NCBI GenBank assembly: GCA_964036275.1
Contig: OZ038437.1
Location: 7,941,804 to 8,005,803 of the forward strand
Source of the DNA: Litoditis marina
Taxonomy: Eukaryota > Nematoda > Chromadorea > Rhabditida > Rhabditidae
Direction: 5' to 3'
DNA: 64,000 bases
The translations under genes were made by a program, and so were the position numbers. Below the pieces are notes generated by a model. The model saw only the letters and a list, made by a program, of their open reading frames with translations. It was not told the DNA's origin and made no database searches. This document shows positions 50,101 to 58,429 of this stretch, piece after piece (positions within the stretch are counted from its first letter, which is position 1; each line of letters opens with the position of its first letter).

Positions 50101-50551
50101 GTTCTCAGAAAATACGGTCATATATAATATCCCCCCCCCGCATTTCTAGTGGACTTTGACTTCCATTCCCCATCCACAACCCCCTCATACGGTTACCTTC
50201 CGGTTACCCACTCGGGTAACCGGAACAAACGTTCACAAAAAATAACTATTTTTTCAGTGGACTTTTTTTTCAGCGGTTACCTATTAGGATAACCGGAACA
50301 AACGGTTACCAAAAGTAGCTATTTTTCAGTGGACTTTGACCCCCGAGGACTGCCCCTCCCCCTCCTGATTCCCCAATCGGGATCACTTTCTTCGTTGGTG
50401 ACAGCCGGCATTGTTACCATTGTCAATTTCGTCATCTTTGCGCAGTGAATGAGAAATGAATTTGTTTGGATTGTTTGTAGTTTGTTTACATTTTTAGTTT
50501 TTAAAACGTTCAAATACAAAACAATTTTCAGACCACGATAATAAATTATGA
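38113..50551 (+). CDS. Secreted acidic protein with cysteine module, paralogue of the exon-array gene
   Basis: Hand-built 12-exon model: 38113-38140, 39031-39197, 39940-40020, 42352-42397, 43480-43554, 45224-45343, 46914-47021, 47260-47337, 48170-48238, 49042-49095, 49685-49747, 50532-50551. The total, 909 nt, is in frame (302 residues). Exon 1 is 28 nt as in the neighbour and gives a signal peptide when joined to exon 2 (MSILRIAVV, then FLLVGTAICFKC). Exon 2 holds CFIRFSLTTRRCSIGC, which aligns cysteine for cysteine with the neighbour's exon 2; exon 3 ends in CACFTEGCN. Exon 4 starts in phase 0 and ends in phase 1, again as in the neighbour. Later exons are phase 1 and Ser/Glu/Asp-rich. The last exon is the weakest call: no hydrophobic tail is seen, so the true C-terminus may differ. 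Introns are packed with small elements. Confidence 0.65.
38711..38831. mobile_element. Fold-back element (~120 bp), copy 1
   Basis: Almost the whole sequence is two opposed arms (TTAAAGAAGGACGATCATGT ... GGTCCTTTAAACTGCAAT and complement) with a short loop. Other copies are at 57548-57671 and 61753-61876. TTAA at the edges may be the target site. Confidence 0.8.
39212..39407 (-). mobile_element. tRNA-like element, copy in intron 2 of the paralogue
   Basis: Full-length member of the TA-flanked tRNA-like family. The B-box has lost one base (complement GCAGTTCGATTCC); the A-box region reads TGGCGCAATGG. It lies 15 bp downstream of the exon 39031-39197 donor. Confidence 0.8.
40118..40364. mobile_element. 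GGTAACC-rich inverted-repeat element
   Basis: Ends are CTAACCGGGTTTTTAGGTAA and its complement, with more than 30 bp matching. The inside repeats GGTAACC/GGTTACC in both orientations. Related, more decayed GGTAACC clusters lie at 50040-50310 and 52990-53115. It interrupts an older repeat of the ATTGGCCAGCTAC family (40060-40117 and 40365-40490). Confidence 0.8.
40490..41290. other. Intronic DNA with old repeats; no exon seen
   Basis: 40500-40665 is another diverged member of the GCATG(C/A)AGGT-AATGAGG repeat family also at 40380, 42640 and 42780. The remainder shows no coding signal. Confidence 0.4.
41292..41380. mobile_element. Family A end fragment
   Basis: TATAGTTCGTTTCACCAATC and TTTCTACAGTAAT match one end of the TA-flanked family A; the other end is missing. 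Confidence 0.55.
41457..42058. mobile_element. Element built from CTCGAAA repeats
   Basis: Ends TAGGGTTGTTAA and TTAACAACCCTA frame about 600 bp in which CTCGAAA/TTTCGAG recurs dozens of times in both orientations, in two blocks (41470-41690 and 41850-42040) around a unique ~150-bp middle. Fragments of the same family lie at 61410-61530. No transposase. Confidence 0.75.
42138..42335 (-). mobile_element. tRNA-like element, diverged copy
   Basis: TA-flanked, with recognisable 3' end, weakened B-box and a mutated A-box. It lies 16 bp upstream of the exon at 42352. Confidence 0.7.
42404..42579. mobile_element. Fold-back element (CTGAGTACGTATGC arms), copy 1
   Basis: Arms of about 50 bp (CTGAGTACGTATGC, AGAAGATCCCGGCACCTTCA, GGATGCGTCTC-type) face each other across a ~70-bp loop. 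A second copy is at 46717-46892 in another intron of the same gene. It starts only 7 bp after the exon 42352-42397 donor. Confidence 0.8.
42637..42960. repeat. Two adjacent ATTGGCCAGCTAC-family repeats
   Basis: 42637-42750 and 42780-42960 both carry GGCCAG-TAC, GAGAGC-TGCAGGTCA-TGAGG and GCGCTAATCGTTCTGAG-like ends, in opposite orientations. Related to the insertion at 49446-49594. Confidence 0.6.
43320..43475 (+). repeat. Dispersed repeat, reverse of the one upstream of the polymerase
   Basis: Matches 45905-46085 directly and 3302-3490 in reverse. It ends 5 bp before the exon at 43480. Confidence 0.65.
43590..43712 (+). repeat. Dispersed ~120-bp repeat
   Basis: Same family as 24085-24215 and 55180-55292 (CACGTGAAACATGTT, GTGCACGACTCCTCATTAGA, CACGTGACTAT). 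Confidence 0.6.
43741..43938 (-). mobile_element. tRNA-like element with a different tRNA-like core
   Basis: The 5' module (GGCGGGGTATACTGTATATC, CTGTGTA) is that of the TA-flanked tRNA-like family, but the core has a different A-box region (CTTGTGGCTAGCAACCGC) and B-box (GGTTCGAGTCGC), as if the same carrier had picked up another tRNA. Confidence 0.65.
44540..44760 (+). repeat. Element with 24-bp perfect palindrome, forward copy
   Basis: The palindrome at 44559-44582 is TTTAGGTACCCC and its complement. The following ~150 bp recur in reverse orientation at 46145-46330. Confidence 0.7.
44954..45150 (-). mobile_element. TA-flanked ~195-bp element family B, copy 1
   Basis: TATAGTCGCCATTTTCCCC at one end and the complement of TATAGGATTTGTCAAACCG-type sequence at the other. 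Same family at 48245-48440 and 49308-49647. Confidence 0.75.
45465..45762. mobile_element. G-run element with GGGGGGTGATTGT motif
   Basis: Ends contain ACAATCGCCCCCCACCC and its complement. The interior repeats six-G runs followed by TGATTGTTCA or TAATTGTTCA in both orientations, at least eight times in 300 bp. Confidence 0.75.
45905..46085 (+). repeat. Dispersed repeat (second forward copy)
   Basis: Direct match to 43320-43475, reverse match to 3302-3490 (GACGCGTTGC, GTCACGTGGACTGATC, AAGTTGTGTTCCGGTCTCC). Confidence 0.65.
46140..46330 (-). repeat. Element with 24-bp perfect palindrome, inverted copy
   Basis: Palindrome at 46289-46312, identical to 44559-44582. With the forward copy it forms an inverted pair about 1.6 kb apart in introns of the paralogue gene, flanking the exon at 45224. 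Confidence 0.7.
46717..46892. mobile_element. Fold-back element (CTGAGTACGTATGC arms), copy 2
   Basis: Same element as 42404-42579 with more mismatches between arms. Ends about 20 bp before the exon at 46914. Confidence 0.75.
47054..47244. mobile_element. Two tRNA-like element 3' halves, head to head
   Basis: 47054-47155 is a minus-strand 3' half and 47165-47244 a plus-strand 3' half of the tRNA-like family, each with its own B-box (GGTTCGATTCC). The pair forms a large hairpin ending 16 bp before the exon at 47260. Confidence 0.7.
47946..48142 (+). mobile_element. tRNA-like element, best-preserved copy
   Basis: TATAGTCGTTGCCAACGG to GGCACTCACTATA, with intact A-box (TAGCGCAGTGG, TTAGCGC) and B-box (GGTTCGATTCC). 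Lies just upstream of the exon at 48170. Confidence 0.85.
48245..48440 (+). mobile_element. TA-flanked element family B, copy 2
   Basis: TATAGGATTTGTCAAACCG to GGGGATAATGGCGACTATA. Begins 7 bp after the exon 48170-48238. Confidence 0.75.
48498..48730. mobile_element. TA-flanked inverted-repeat family A, copy
   Basis: Same ends as 36857-37090 (TTCACCAATCGATG ... AGTGGGTGGAACAA). Confidence 0.75.
49308..49647 (+). mobile_element. Family B element split by another insertion
   Basis: The two halves (49308-49445 and 49595-49647) match 48245-48440. 49446-49594, starting CTCAGAACGATTAGCG and ending GTCTGAG, belongs to the ATTGGCCAGCTAC family, so the insertion order is clear. Confidence 0.7.
50040..50310. 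repeat. GGTTACC-rich remnant
   Basis: Six or more GGTTACC/GGGTAACC words and two AGTGGACTTTGACTTCC-like pieces. A decayed relative of the element at 40118-40364; includes a 9-C run at about 50133. Confidence 0.5.
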
Positions 50552-50947
50552 TTTTTGCATATGAGCATTACAATCAGTGTGTATCGTCAACTTTGTTTAT
50601 GACTGTCATTTTGCTCAGTAAGTAAAATAAATTTGTTATTTTCATTGAACATATAAAAATTCAGAAAAAAACGAAACTTTATTCAATGAAATTATTAACA
50701 ATGATACAGCAAACCGCGAACAAATGCCATTGCATTGCTTACCCGTAGAAATTGAGGTTCAGAACAAAAAACGTTAAAAATTTGAGTTAACACGAATGGA
50801 TATATACTCTCTCAAAAAAAATTCAAAGGTGAATATAATTAAATCCTTATAAACAAGAGAAGTGGGAGATATAACTTATAGTCATATAGAAACAGACATA
50901 GTCTCTTACATTCAGCTACCGTAATTGCAGCATCGTAGCTGTAGTAG
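50552..50947. other. No gene seen
   Basis: AT-rich 3' flank of the paralogue with AATAAA-like words near 50625 and 50690. No exon or repeat recognised. Confidence 0.4.
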
Positions 50948-50956
50948 CAGTAGCAC

Positions 50957-51296
50957 GGCCAATTACACAAGCAACCGGGTTGATATCAACCAAAAAGCAA
51001 CCCGGTTGCTTTTGTAAAAAAAATTGGTTGCTTTCAGAAAGCAATCGAAAAGCAACCAATTTGCTTTTTAGAACCAACCAACCCTTCTTTACAAAAGCAA
51101 CCGAGTTTTGTGAAGTAATATAGCTTGTTGATTTCAATATCAACCTGGTTGCTTTTGTAAAGAGAGGTTGGTTGCTTCTGAAAAGCGATTCGGTTGCTTT
51201 TTGGTTGCTTTGAAAATCAACCAAATTTTCTTTGCAAAAGCAACCGGGTTGACTTTTGGTTGATAATTATCAACCCGGTTGCTTCTGTAATCCGCC
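50957..51296. mobile_element. Mutator-like non-autonomous element
   Basis: 340 bp, ends GGCCAATTACACAAGCAACC and (complement) GGCGGATTACAGAAGCAACC, flanked on both sides by the 9-bp direct repeat CAGTAGCAC (50948-50956 and 51297-51305). A 9-bp target duplication is typical of the Mutator superfamily. The interior is largely GGTTGC/GCAACC words in both orientations; no transposase. Confidence 0.8.
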
Positions 51297-51337
51297 CAGT
51301 AGCACCGCATCTATGGAGAATTATTGTATCTTCGTTG

Positions 51338-51525
51338 TATAGTTTGTTCCACCCACTTATAACTTTCTACAGTAATCTGCTATCTCTTCCAGGTCAAAGT
51401 TTGGTATATTAGCGTATTCAGAAGTCCTCAAAATGTTGATAGTGTCTTCTGCATGTTTACTACTACTGACTCTGAAAATTTAAAACCAAAGTAATAAGTT
51501 TCTATTTAGAAAACACCCCCTTGAT
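51338..51525. mobile_element. TA-flanked family A, truncated copy
   Basis: Very close to 60878-61070 (TATAGT-TGTTCCACCCACTT ... AGAAAACACCCCCTTGA) but lacks the CATCGATTGGTGAA end. Confidence 0.7.
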
Positions 51526-51666
51526 ATTAGTATAGTTAGTAGTTTATAGTAGTCAAAAGTCTATATCTTTTATAGTTTGATCTCAATTAACGGCATAGTT
51601 TCATTCATAATTTTGCCAGAAAAGTAACTAGATCAAACTACAAACTACACCGTGTCGAATTTGATG

Positions 51667-51864
51667 ATATAGTCGTCGCCAACGGAAAGGAGGGAGGGTA
51701 CTGTATATCTCATTTTCCGCTGTGTAAGCATACATGTCTTCTATTCCACAGCATACCCGTAACATACTCTGATAGCGCAGTGGTTAGCGGGCGGCTACGA
51801 ATTTTTTGCTCGCAGGTTCGATTCCGGGCAGAGACAGTAACGTATAAATTTGGCATCCACTATA
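51667..51864 (+). mobile_element. tRNA-like element, copy downstream of the paralogue
   Basis: Complete, with A-box TAGCGCAGTGG and B-box GGTTCGATTCC, TA at both ends. Confidence 0.8.
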
Positions 51865-52275
51865 ATATTTCCTGAAATTTCTCTACTAGTCCTCGTCACT
51901 CCAATCGTCTCGAATAACTTTCTGTCTGCTTCTCTCCGTCTCCAACGAGGCGCGTGCTCTCTCGCCCTCCGAAGACCAACACAGAACCATGGCTGATGAC
52001 GAGGTGTACAGCTGAAATTCAGGATACAGTATGCCAACTAAACATCTGAAAGGACCACAATTCTCACGGTGAAATGAAGAGATGGCAATGAGCACTATAG
52101 TGATGGTTTTAAGAATGGTGTACTCTAGAATTGGCAACCAAAATTTTGTTAGGTTCTGCTGTAATTGTAGTTTGTAGTCACGGCACCAAAAACTTTGCTG
52201 TTTCCGAATAATGAAATTGTAACGTTACTTAAACACTTGTATTTCCTAAAAACTACATTCTATCCATTAAATCTT

Positions 52276-53292
52276 CTAGAGAATATGAAACCCAACCTCC
52301 TGCTGCCGTGGCCGATACTGACAGCAGCTGACGGCACTGAAATGACCGGACAGGTTGTCGATCCGGACCGAACCCGTCTCAACGTCCACCTGAATTGAAT
52401 CATATATTTCCAAAAAAGTATATAAAAACTTTTCTACAGTTTATACTATCAAAACTCACATTAAGTATGCTCCAGGAATGAGCGCCGATTTTCTAAATTC
52501 CGTAATGTGGCCAAATTTATCCGATTTTCGTACTTCTATCACTATTCATGTCAGCTGGCATATGCTTCAAAACTCCTACTTCGCACGTGAATTGAGTTTT
52601 GAATCAGATCTAGTTTCGAGTTCAAACCTTACAACCAGAAAACCTACCGTGTCATCGATAGCCAGCCATGCCACCTGTTCCCGGGAACTGGGTATCGCCA
52701 CCCGCAACCGTCGCCCCTCCTGGATTACGGAGAAATTCCGGACGGCACTCGGGTGAAGGCTCTCGTTGTCGTCCTGCAATCAAACCGATAGAATACTTTT
52801 AAAAATTGAACAGAATATGGTCAATTAGGGTTATAAATGGCCACAAATCACTACATTTCGCTATATAGAGTCAATTGGAATGGGGTAGGTATTTCTCCAT
52901 CCGGGCCATAGAGAACTGGATCGATTCGAGCCATATGTTCCCAAAAACCACGAGAGTAATTTCGTTAGTGAAGATAACATGTGAAACGTGAAAAAAATGC
53001 ACGGTAACCGAAGAGGAAGGGTAACGGGATGTTCAGTTCATGTTACCAGCCGGTTACCTAGCCAGATGACTTGAATAAAAATTGGGTAAGTAACCAAAAA
53101 ACGCAGTTAGGTATAGTATTAACCTTCATCCGAATCGCCCTCAAATGTCGCACGGAAACCGCGTCCCAGACATGGACAAGACTCGAAGAATCAATCGATA
53201 TCATGTAGAGGCCGTCGGCGGTGAAACGGATTCCCGAAACGGCACCCGGTGAGGGAAGGCGGCGGCTTAGGAGACATTTCCGGCCACTTCTG

Positions 53293-53336
<44 letters not shown>

Positions 53337-56300
53337 GTAATAACAATAATATTAATACTAACAAGTATAGCTAGAAGACATCGACGGTCACATCTGGAAC
53401 ACGGATGACAGTTAAGAAGTTTCACTGTGCCAAATTGGTCTCCTTTTCTCCCAAAATAATTCTAGTTTGAACTGCCACAGCAGAAGTTTTCAACGCGGAC
53501 TAAAACCAAAAATCAAAATACGCAGACAGCAAAACGCCCACCTGATATCCCACATGTGGTTTTTTTCTAGTTTCACTTCTACCAAATTACCCCCGGTTGC
53601 GAAAAAATACAAAGTTGTAGTTTGAACTACGTTCACTGTACACAGCAGAAGTTTTTGAGTACAAACTACAAACACATCAGAATTCTCACCTAATATCCCA
53701 CAACTTCAATGTGCCTTCCTGATCGCCGGTGGCCAAAATATGCATCTGAGACGGGTACCAGCGGAGTGACGTCAGAGTTTTCTTGTGCCGCACATCTTGT
53801 ACGCATTCGCCCACCCTAGAATCACATGAGAATCGTAGTTTGTAGTCTGCTGTCCAACAACTCCGAAGTTGCAGCTTGACCTACCAAAGACAGCACTATG
53901 GCTCCAATCTGAGAAGCAAATTTGAATTTTCCCAACTTGTGAGTCCTGTCCATCATGGTCTAGTTCCTACTGGTTGGTAGACGGAGTCTCTCTTCGTTGC
54001 CCTGTTTCCAAGATCCCCACACTACGTGTCCATTCAGGTATCCTATCAGTTTTCCATCATGGTCTAGTTCCTACTGGTTGGTAGACGGAGTCTCTCTTCG
54101 TTGCCCTGTTTCCAAGATCCCCACACTACGTGTCCATTCAGGTATCCTATCAGTTTTCCATCATGGTCTAGTTCCTACTGGTTGGTAGACGGAGTCTCTC
54201 TTCGTTGCCCTGTTTCCAAGATCCCCACACTACGTGTCCATTCAGGTATCCGGGTTGATGGACGTGAAGGAAAACCCGGGCCACGCGCGACTGGGAATCG
54301 CTGGTCCGTATTCCCAACAGGAATGCATGTTTCACAAGCAGTTCTCTCCCCCCTCCCTCCAAGAAGTTACTCGCATGTCACTGGATCAATGCCATAAGAG
54401 CATTCGATAGTCCACCATGAAGTCTTCTATGAAGGAAAGGGACCAATACCTCAGAAGAAGCTGCTACTACAAAGATCTGTGATATGTATGATGATCACCG
54501 CCTCGAAACGAAGCGAAGTGAATGAATAGATATGTGAGTCCTGTTATAAAAGCATACAGGACTTGATTTTTGTACTCACAGGCCCTTTAACAGTCTAGGC
54601 CTTTGATTCAAACCATACTCAAGTCAAGTCAACCCTAAGTCTAGACCTCATAAACTATAAATATACCTCAAATCAAGTTAGACTCTGCTGTGAATTATAC
54701 CTCAAGTCCAGTAACTGTGCGTGCAAAGTTTCGTTGGTGACAGCTATCAACGGATTCCTGCCATCTCTCACTTACATACACAGCAGAAACTAACGTCTAC
54801 AGTACTCTGCCGCCTTTTGAACGAGCTGGAGTTATAATGTAAACTTTAAACTATACCTCAAATCCAGTAATTGTGCGTGTGAAGTTTCGTTGGTGACAGC
54901 TATCAACGGATTTCTGCCATCTATCTCATTCCAGTGCATTTGACAGGGATTGGAGCAGTCGAAAGAGTCCACTTCGCGTTGGGCATTCAGGTCCCACAGC
55001 TGGAAATATAAATACTTTACAACCTAAAATCATAAATGCGCTTTAAACCTAATGAGAAAAGTTGTAGCAGAGAGCACTATACGTGATCAGTCATCCAAAG
55101 CACCCTCGAACATAGCTTGTCGTCAAAGTATAACAAACTATGTACGTTTTCGAGAAGCAAGTCTATATACTGTTAATCCATTGCACAGCCACGTGAAACA
55201 TGTTAAACACAACATAACTCAGAAACGCACAATTACAAAGTGCACGACGCCTCATCAGAATGCCAACGTGACTATTCAATTGACTTCTAGTATAAGGGGT
55301 GGGGTATACTCTGTTTCACCAATCGATGTCCTTCTGCAGTAATCCTTCAAATATTAAGATGCATTTTTCTAACGAACCATGCATTATTTTGGTTCCAAAC
55401 TTCCAGAGGTTGTAGTAGTAGAGGTGCAAAAAACACTACCGACATTTGAAGAAAATCCGAAAACGTTAACATACCAAACTTTGATCTGGAAATTTGAGCA
55501 TATCACTGTAGAGGGTTATAAGTGGGTGGAACAAACTATATGTTGCCCTATCTCGCTGTGTTTGTAGTTTGACGCTTTGCGTTTTGGTCGAAATTTGTAA
55601 AATGGAGCATGTACCGAAATCAGACCACAACTATGATTAGAAATGACCCTAACTTCCCCATATCTTTCTCGTTAGTCACCATTGCGTTACCGTTATGACA
55701 TTGCAATACATCTTATGATTGCATGACGTGAATGATCTCTTTCCAGATAACATTGCAACTTATAAGCCCAGGAAGCCAGATATCGAGATCTCACCGACCG
55801 GACGCGGTCACCGTCTCTATCGTACCCACTCGTTTATCTCCGTTTCGCTCATTTCCCGTCGTTCTGATAGTTTTTGCCAGTAAATACTTTATTTCTACTT
55901 GTTCTGTTGTTTATCTGAAACAGTTGTCTTCCGAAATGTATGGCACATTTCGAGATTTGATCACTCTTACCTTGAGCGTGTTGTCCTGACTGCACGTGAT
56001 GAACATTCCTATCGACTGACTGTACCATTGACACACGTTCACCATCTTCTTGTGCTGACTGAAAAACGGATATAAAGAACAGACACTTCGATATAAAAAA
56101 CATATCGGAACATATCGCTAGTAAAATTACAACTTTTCAGGGGATTCGAAAGGAATTTTGTCGTTCTTTGCTTTTTCCATAACTTCCGATTCAATGCACG
56201 GAGACCTTGTTTTTCAAATAAGTAATTTGATATAAGTGCTCAGGGTGTGCCACTGGACTACAAAAAAAAGGGTTAATATTCAGGTTTCGATCGGTTAAAC

Positions 56301-57185
56301 GCCAGCCGATTTCAGTATAGTTGGCCGCATTTACAGTAGCAGCGACATCACGTAAAACGTGATACGTGACAGCCGATACTGTCGAGAGATGTCTTAGTTT
56401 CACTGCAACACTCGCTAGCCCAATCGATAACTCAATGATACTTTGAAGTGCTTCATCTCCTCAGCTCACCCCCAAATACCTGATGAATTGTCCCTTGTAC
56501 AATACAATAGTTTATTACGGGATCAGAATCTGTACAATTCGCCGCAACATTTTATCTTTCCAAGTGTGCATCTCTTCTCTAGCGATCACGCACAAGCGTG
56601 AAAGCGTAATTTTACTTACATTTACAGATCACCAACATCAAACTCACTTACTGTCTTTGGGCGATGGCCGGGGTTTGATTTTCCTTCTTCTCGGGATTAG
56701 CCAGATTCTGTACATGTATACTGCCCTTAGCACTCCCACATAACAGACTGAAAACAAATTTTAGCAACTCAAACACTTAACCAATCCCGTGGTTATAAAT
56801 AGGCAAGATGGGAATCTTGTGTTCATACACTCACGTGACACATGACTAATAAGACTTTCGAGCCCGTCCTCACCAATTAATAGGACTCTCGATCCCATTT
56901 TTGTTATCAAATCGTAATATTTAGACTAATTTCCACAGAAAAGTGGATGAAATGTTTACCGACCATCCAAATTAGATTGATAATGTTCAGTGATTGGTAA
57001 CAAACTCACAAATCCGACTCAATTCGATCGATATCCATACAAGTGACTAGAGCTCGTTGCGTGAAGGCGACTGGGACGTGACGCAGTATTCTCGGACGAG
57101 AGAGGCGACGTTCCTCGGTAGATCGGGACAGACGCCGTATAGAACTTAGCGGTTTCCTGCAACTATTATTGTTCGGAAGTTGTTT
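52276..57185 (-). CDS. csa-1: CSA/ERCC8 homologue (WD40 repair factor), one apparent frameshift
   Basis: Minus-strand exons from 5' to 3': 57185-57010 (start codon exon not found), 56747-56652, 56058-55971, 54999-54856, 53815-53690, 53289-53124, 52773-52648, 52389-52276 (TAG). Phases agree at every junction. The blocks LLCGSAKGSIHV, QWYSQSIGMFITCSQDNTLK, LWDLNAQREVDSF, LRWYPSQMHILATGDQEGT then LKLWDIRSGRKCL, FTADGLYMISIDSSSLVHVW and GHFSAVSCCQYRP fit the order and wording of WD40 blades in Cockayne syndrome A proteins, the substrate receptor of a CUL4-DDB1 ubiquitin ligase in transcription-coupled repair. In exon 54999-54856 the frame shifts by one extra nucleotide near 54960 (LNAQREVDSF, then CSNPCQMHWNEIDG in another frame). 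That may be a sequence error or real inactivation. Introns contain tandem repeats and a family A element. Confidence 0.75.
53292..53350. repeat. (ATA)n microsatellite
   Basis: About 17 ATA/ATT units directly upstream (minus-strand sense) of the acceptor of the csa-1 exon 53289-53124; it begins within a few bases of the splice site. Confidence 0.9.
53953..54260. repeat. 104-bp tandem repeat, about 3 units
   Basis: Units start at 53953, 54057 and 54161 with CATGGTCTAGTTCCTACTGG and appear identical. Lies in a csa-1 intron. Confidence 0.9.
54690..54790 (-). repeat. Partial duplicate of a csa-1 exon end and intron
   Basis: 54690-54770 repeats 54855-54925 (GTTTCGTTGGTGACAGCTAT, CCTGCCATCT) with several changes. 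The copied exon tail lies downstream of the real one in minus-strand sense. Confidence 0.7.
55180..55292 (+). repeat. Dispersed ~120-bp repeat in a csa-1 intron
   Basis: Matches 43590-43712 (CACGTGAAACATGTTAAACA, GTGCACGACGCCTCATCAGA). Confidence 0.6.
55305..55540. mobile_element. TA-flanked inverted-repeat family A, copy in csa-1 intron
   Basis: Ends TATACTCTGTTTCACCAATC and the complement of TATAGTTTGTTCCACCCACT; same family as 36857 and 60878. Confidence 0.8.
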
Positions 57186-57547
57186 CTGTAAGAAAACTGC
57201 ATTTGTTTAGAATCTTTGCTTCAATAAATATACTATTCTATGTGTATTTGTGTATGTAGCTTGTTCATGTTTGTAGATTTACATTGCTTTTAGATCAAAA
57301 CTCGTGACTTTCGAGATCTAACTACAAGGGAGATTCGATATATTTTGAAGTTTCGAGATACGATAGATCGAGATAGGCGACGGATGAAACTCAGCGGGTT
57401 CCTAAACATCGGAAAATACAAACATCACGTATACTGTAGCTATCTCTGATACAGCGACAAAGACTATATGGTTTGGTCTTTCCCAAACAATCTCATACGG
57501 TGTATGTTTCCCCATCCTGCTGTGTTTGTAGTTTGATGCCGCTGCTT

Positions 57548-57671
57548 TTAAAGTTGGACGATTATGTGGACCAATCTCGTGTCAACGGTCCTTTAAACTG
57601 CAATTTAAAAATGTATTGCAGTTTAAAGGACTGAAGCGTTACGATTGGACCACATAATCGTTCTTTTTTTA
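57548..57671. mobile_element. Fold-back element (~120 bp), copy 2
   Basis: Matches 38711-38831 arm for arm (GACGATTATGTGGACCAATC, GTCAACGGTCCTTTAAACTG). Confidence 0.8.
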
Positions 57672-58429
57672 GTTGAAACTTCTGACTGTCGATATCAAAC
57701 TAAAACGATTATTTGATCATTGCTATACTGTAGATATCCCCAGGTTCGAGCGACAAAGACAAGAGCTGCACATTTTTCTGATCACAGCATATTTGAAAGT
57801 ATCAAGAGACAATACAGTAACAGTAGATGGCAAACTGAGTTCAACGGCTGAGTATATAGTTGCTCGTCGATCAACCAAACAGTCCCGATCGGTTTTATGG
57901 CCTTTTCCAAAGCTCCATCCACTAGGAAACGTCTTATTATTATACGTTATTCTTGAACAGTAGATACCATCTTTTCGCTCACCCGGATACCCCGAGCGAG
58001 CTGTCCAAAAATTAGGTTAAAACGCATCTTTCGATGGTTTTCTCCTAAGTACCTTGAGATACTGGGTTATAACCAACGAAACAATTGAGCGCCGCCAAGG
58101 CACTCCCGACTGCGCCGTATCTAGTATAGGTGTTCATGAACGACGAGAGCACGGCGGGGAGAGAGCGCAGACAGATATTACGGGCGAGAGCGAGAGAGAA
58201 AGATATTTCATAGGAGAGCGGTAGTCAACGGCAAAATCACTAGAAAGCGCGAACAATAAACCAGCGCACATTTTAAAACCAGCTAAATTAACACGAAGAT
58301 ATTTGGAAACATTTTTGCAAAGTTTACATTAGAAAACGGTGATTGCAAAGTGCGAGAGCGTACAGTAGGAGTATCTATGGGAATAATGAGAATTATAGGG
58401 GGAATTACGTATACTGTGCATACAGCTGT

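Noticed and set aside
52195..52398. Plus-strand frame as last exon of the paralogue gene
   Set aside because: It is the complement of the last csa-1 exon, whose minus-strand reading matches a WD40 blade and fits in phase.
53997..54397. Repetitive open frames in the 104-bp tandem repeat
   Set aside because: The unit length is not a multiple of three, so no single frame spans the array; it lies in a csa-1 intron.
57673..57963. 96-codon plus-strand frame
   Set aside because: No recognised motif, no splice-consistent neighbours, starts inside the fold-back element's flank.
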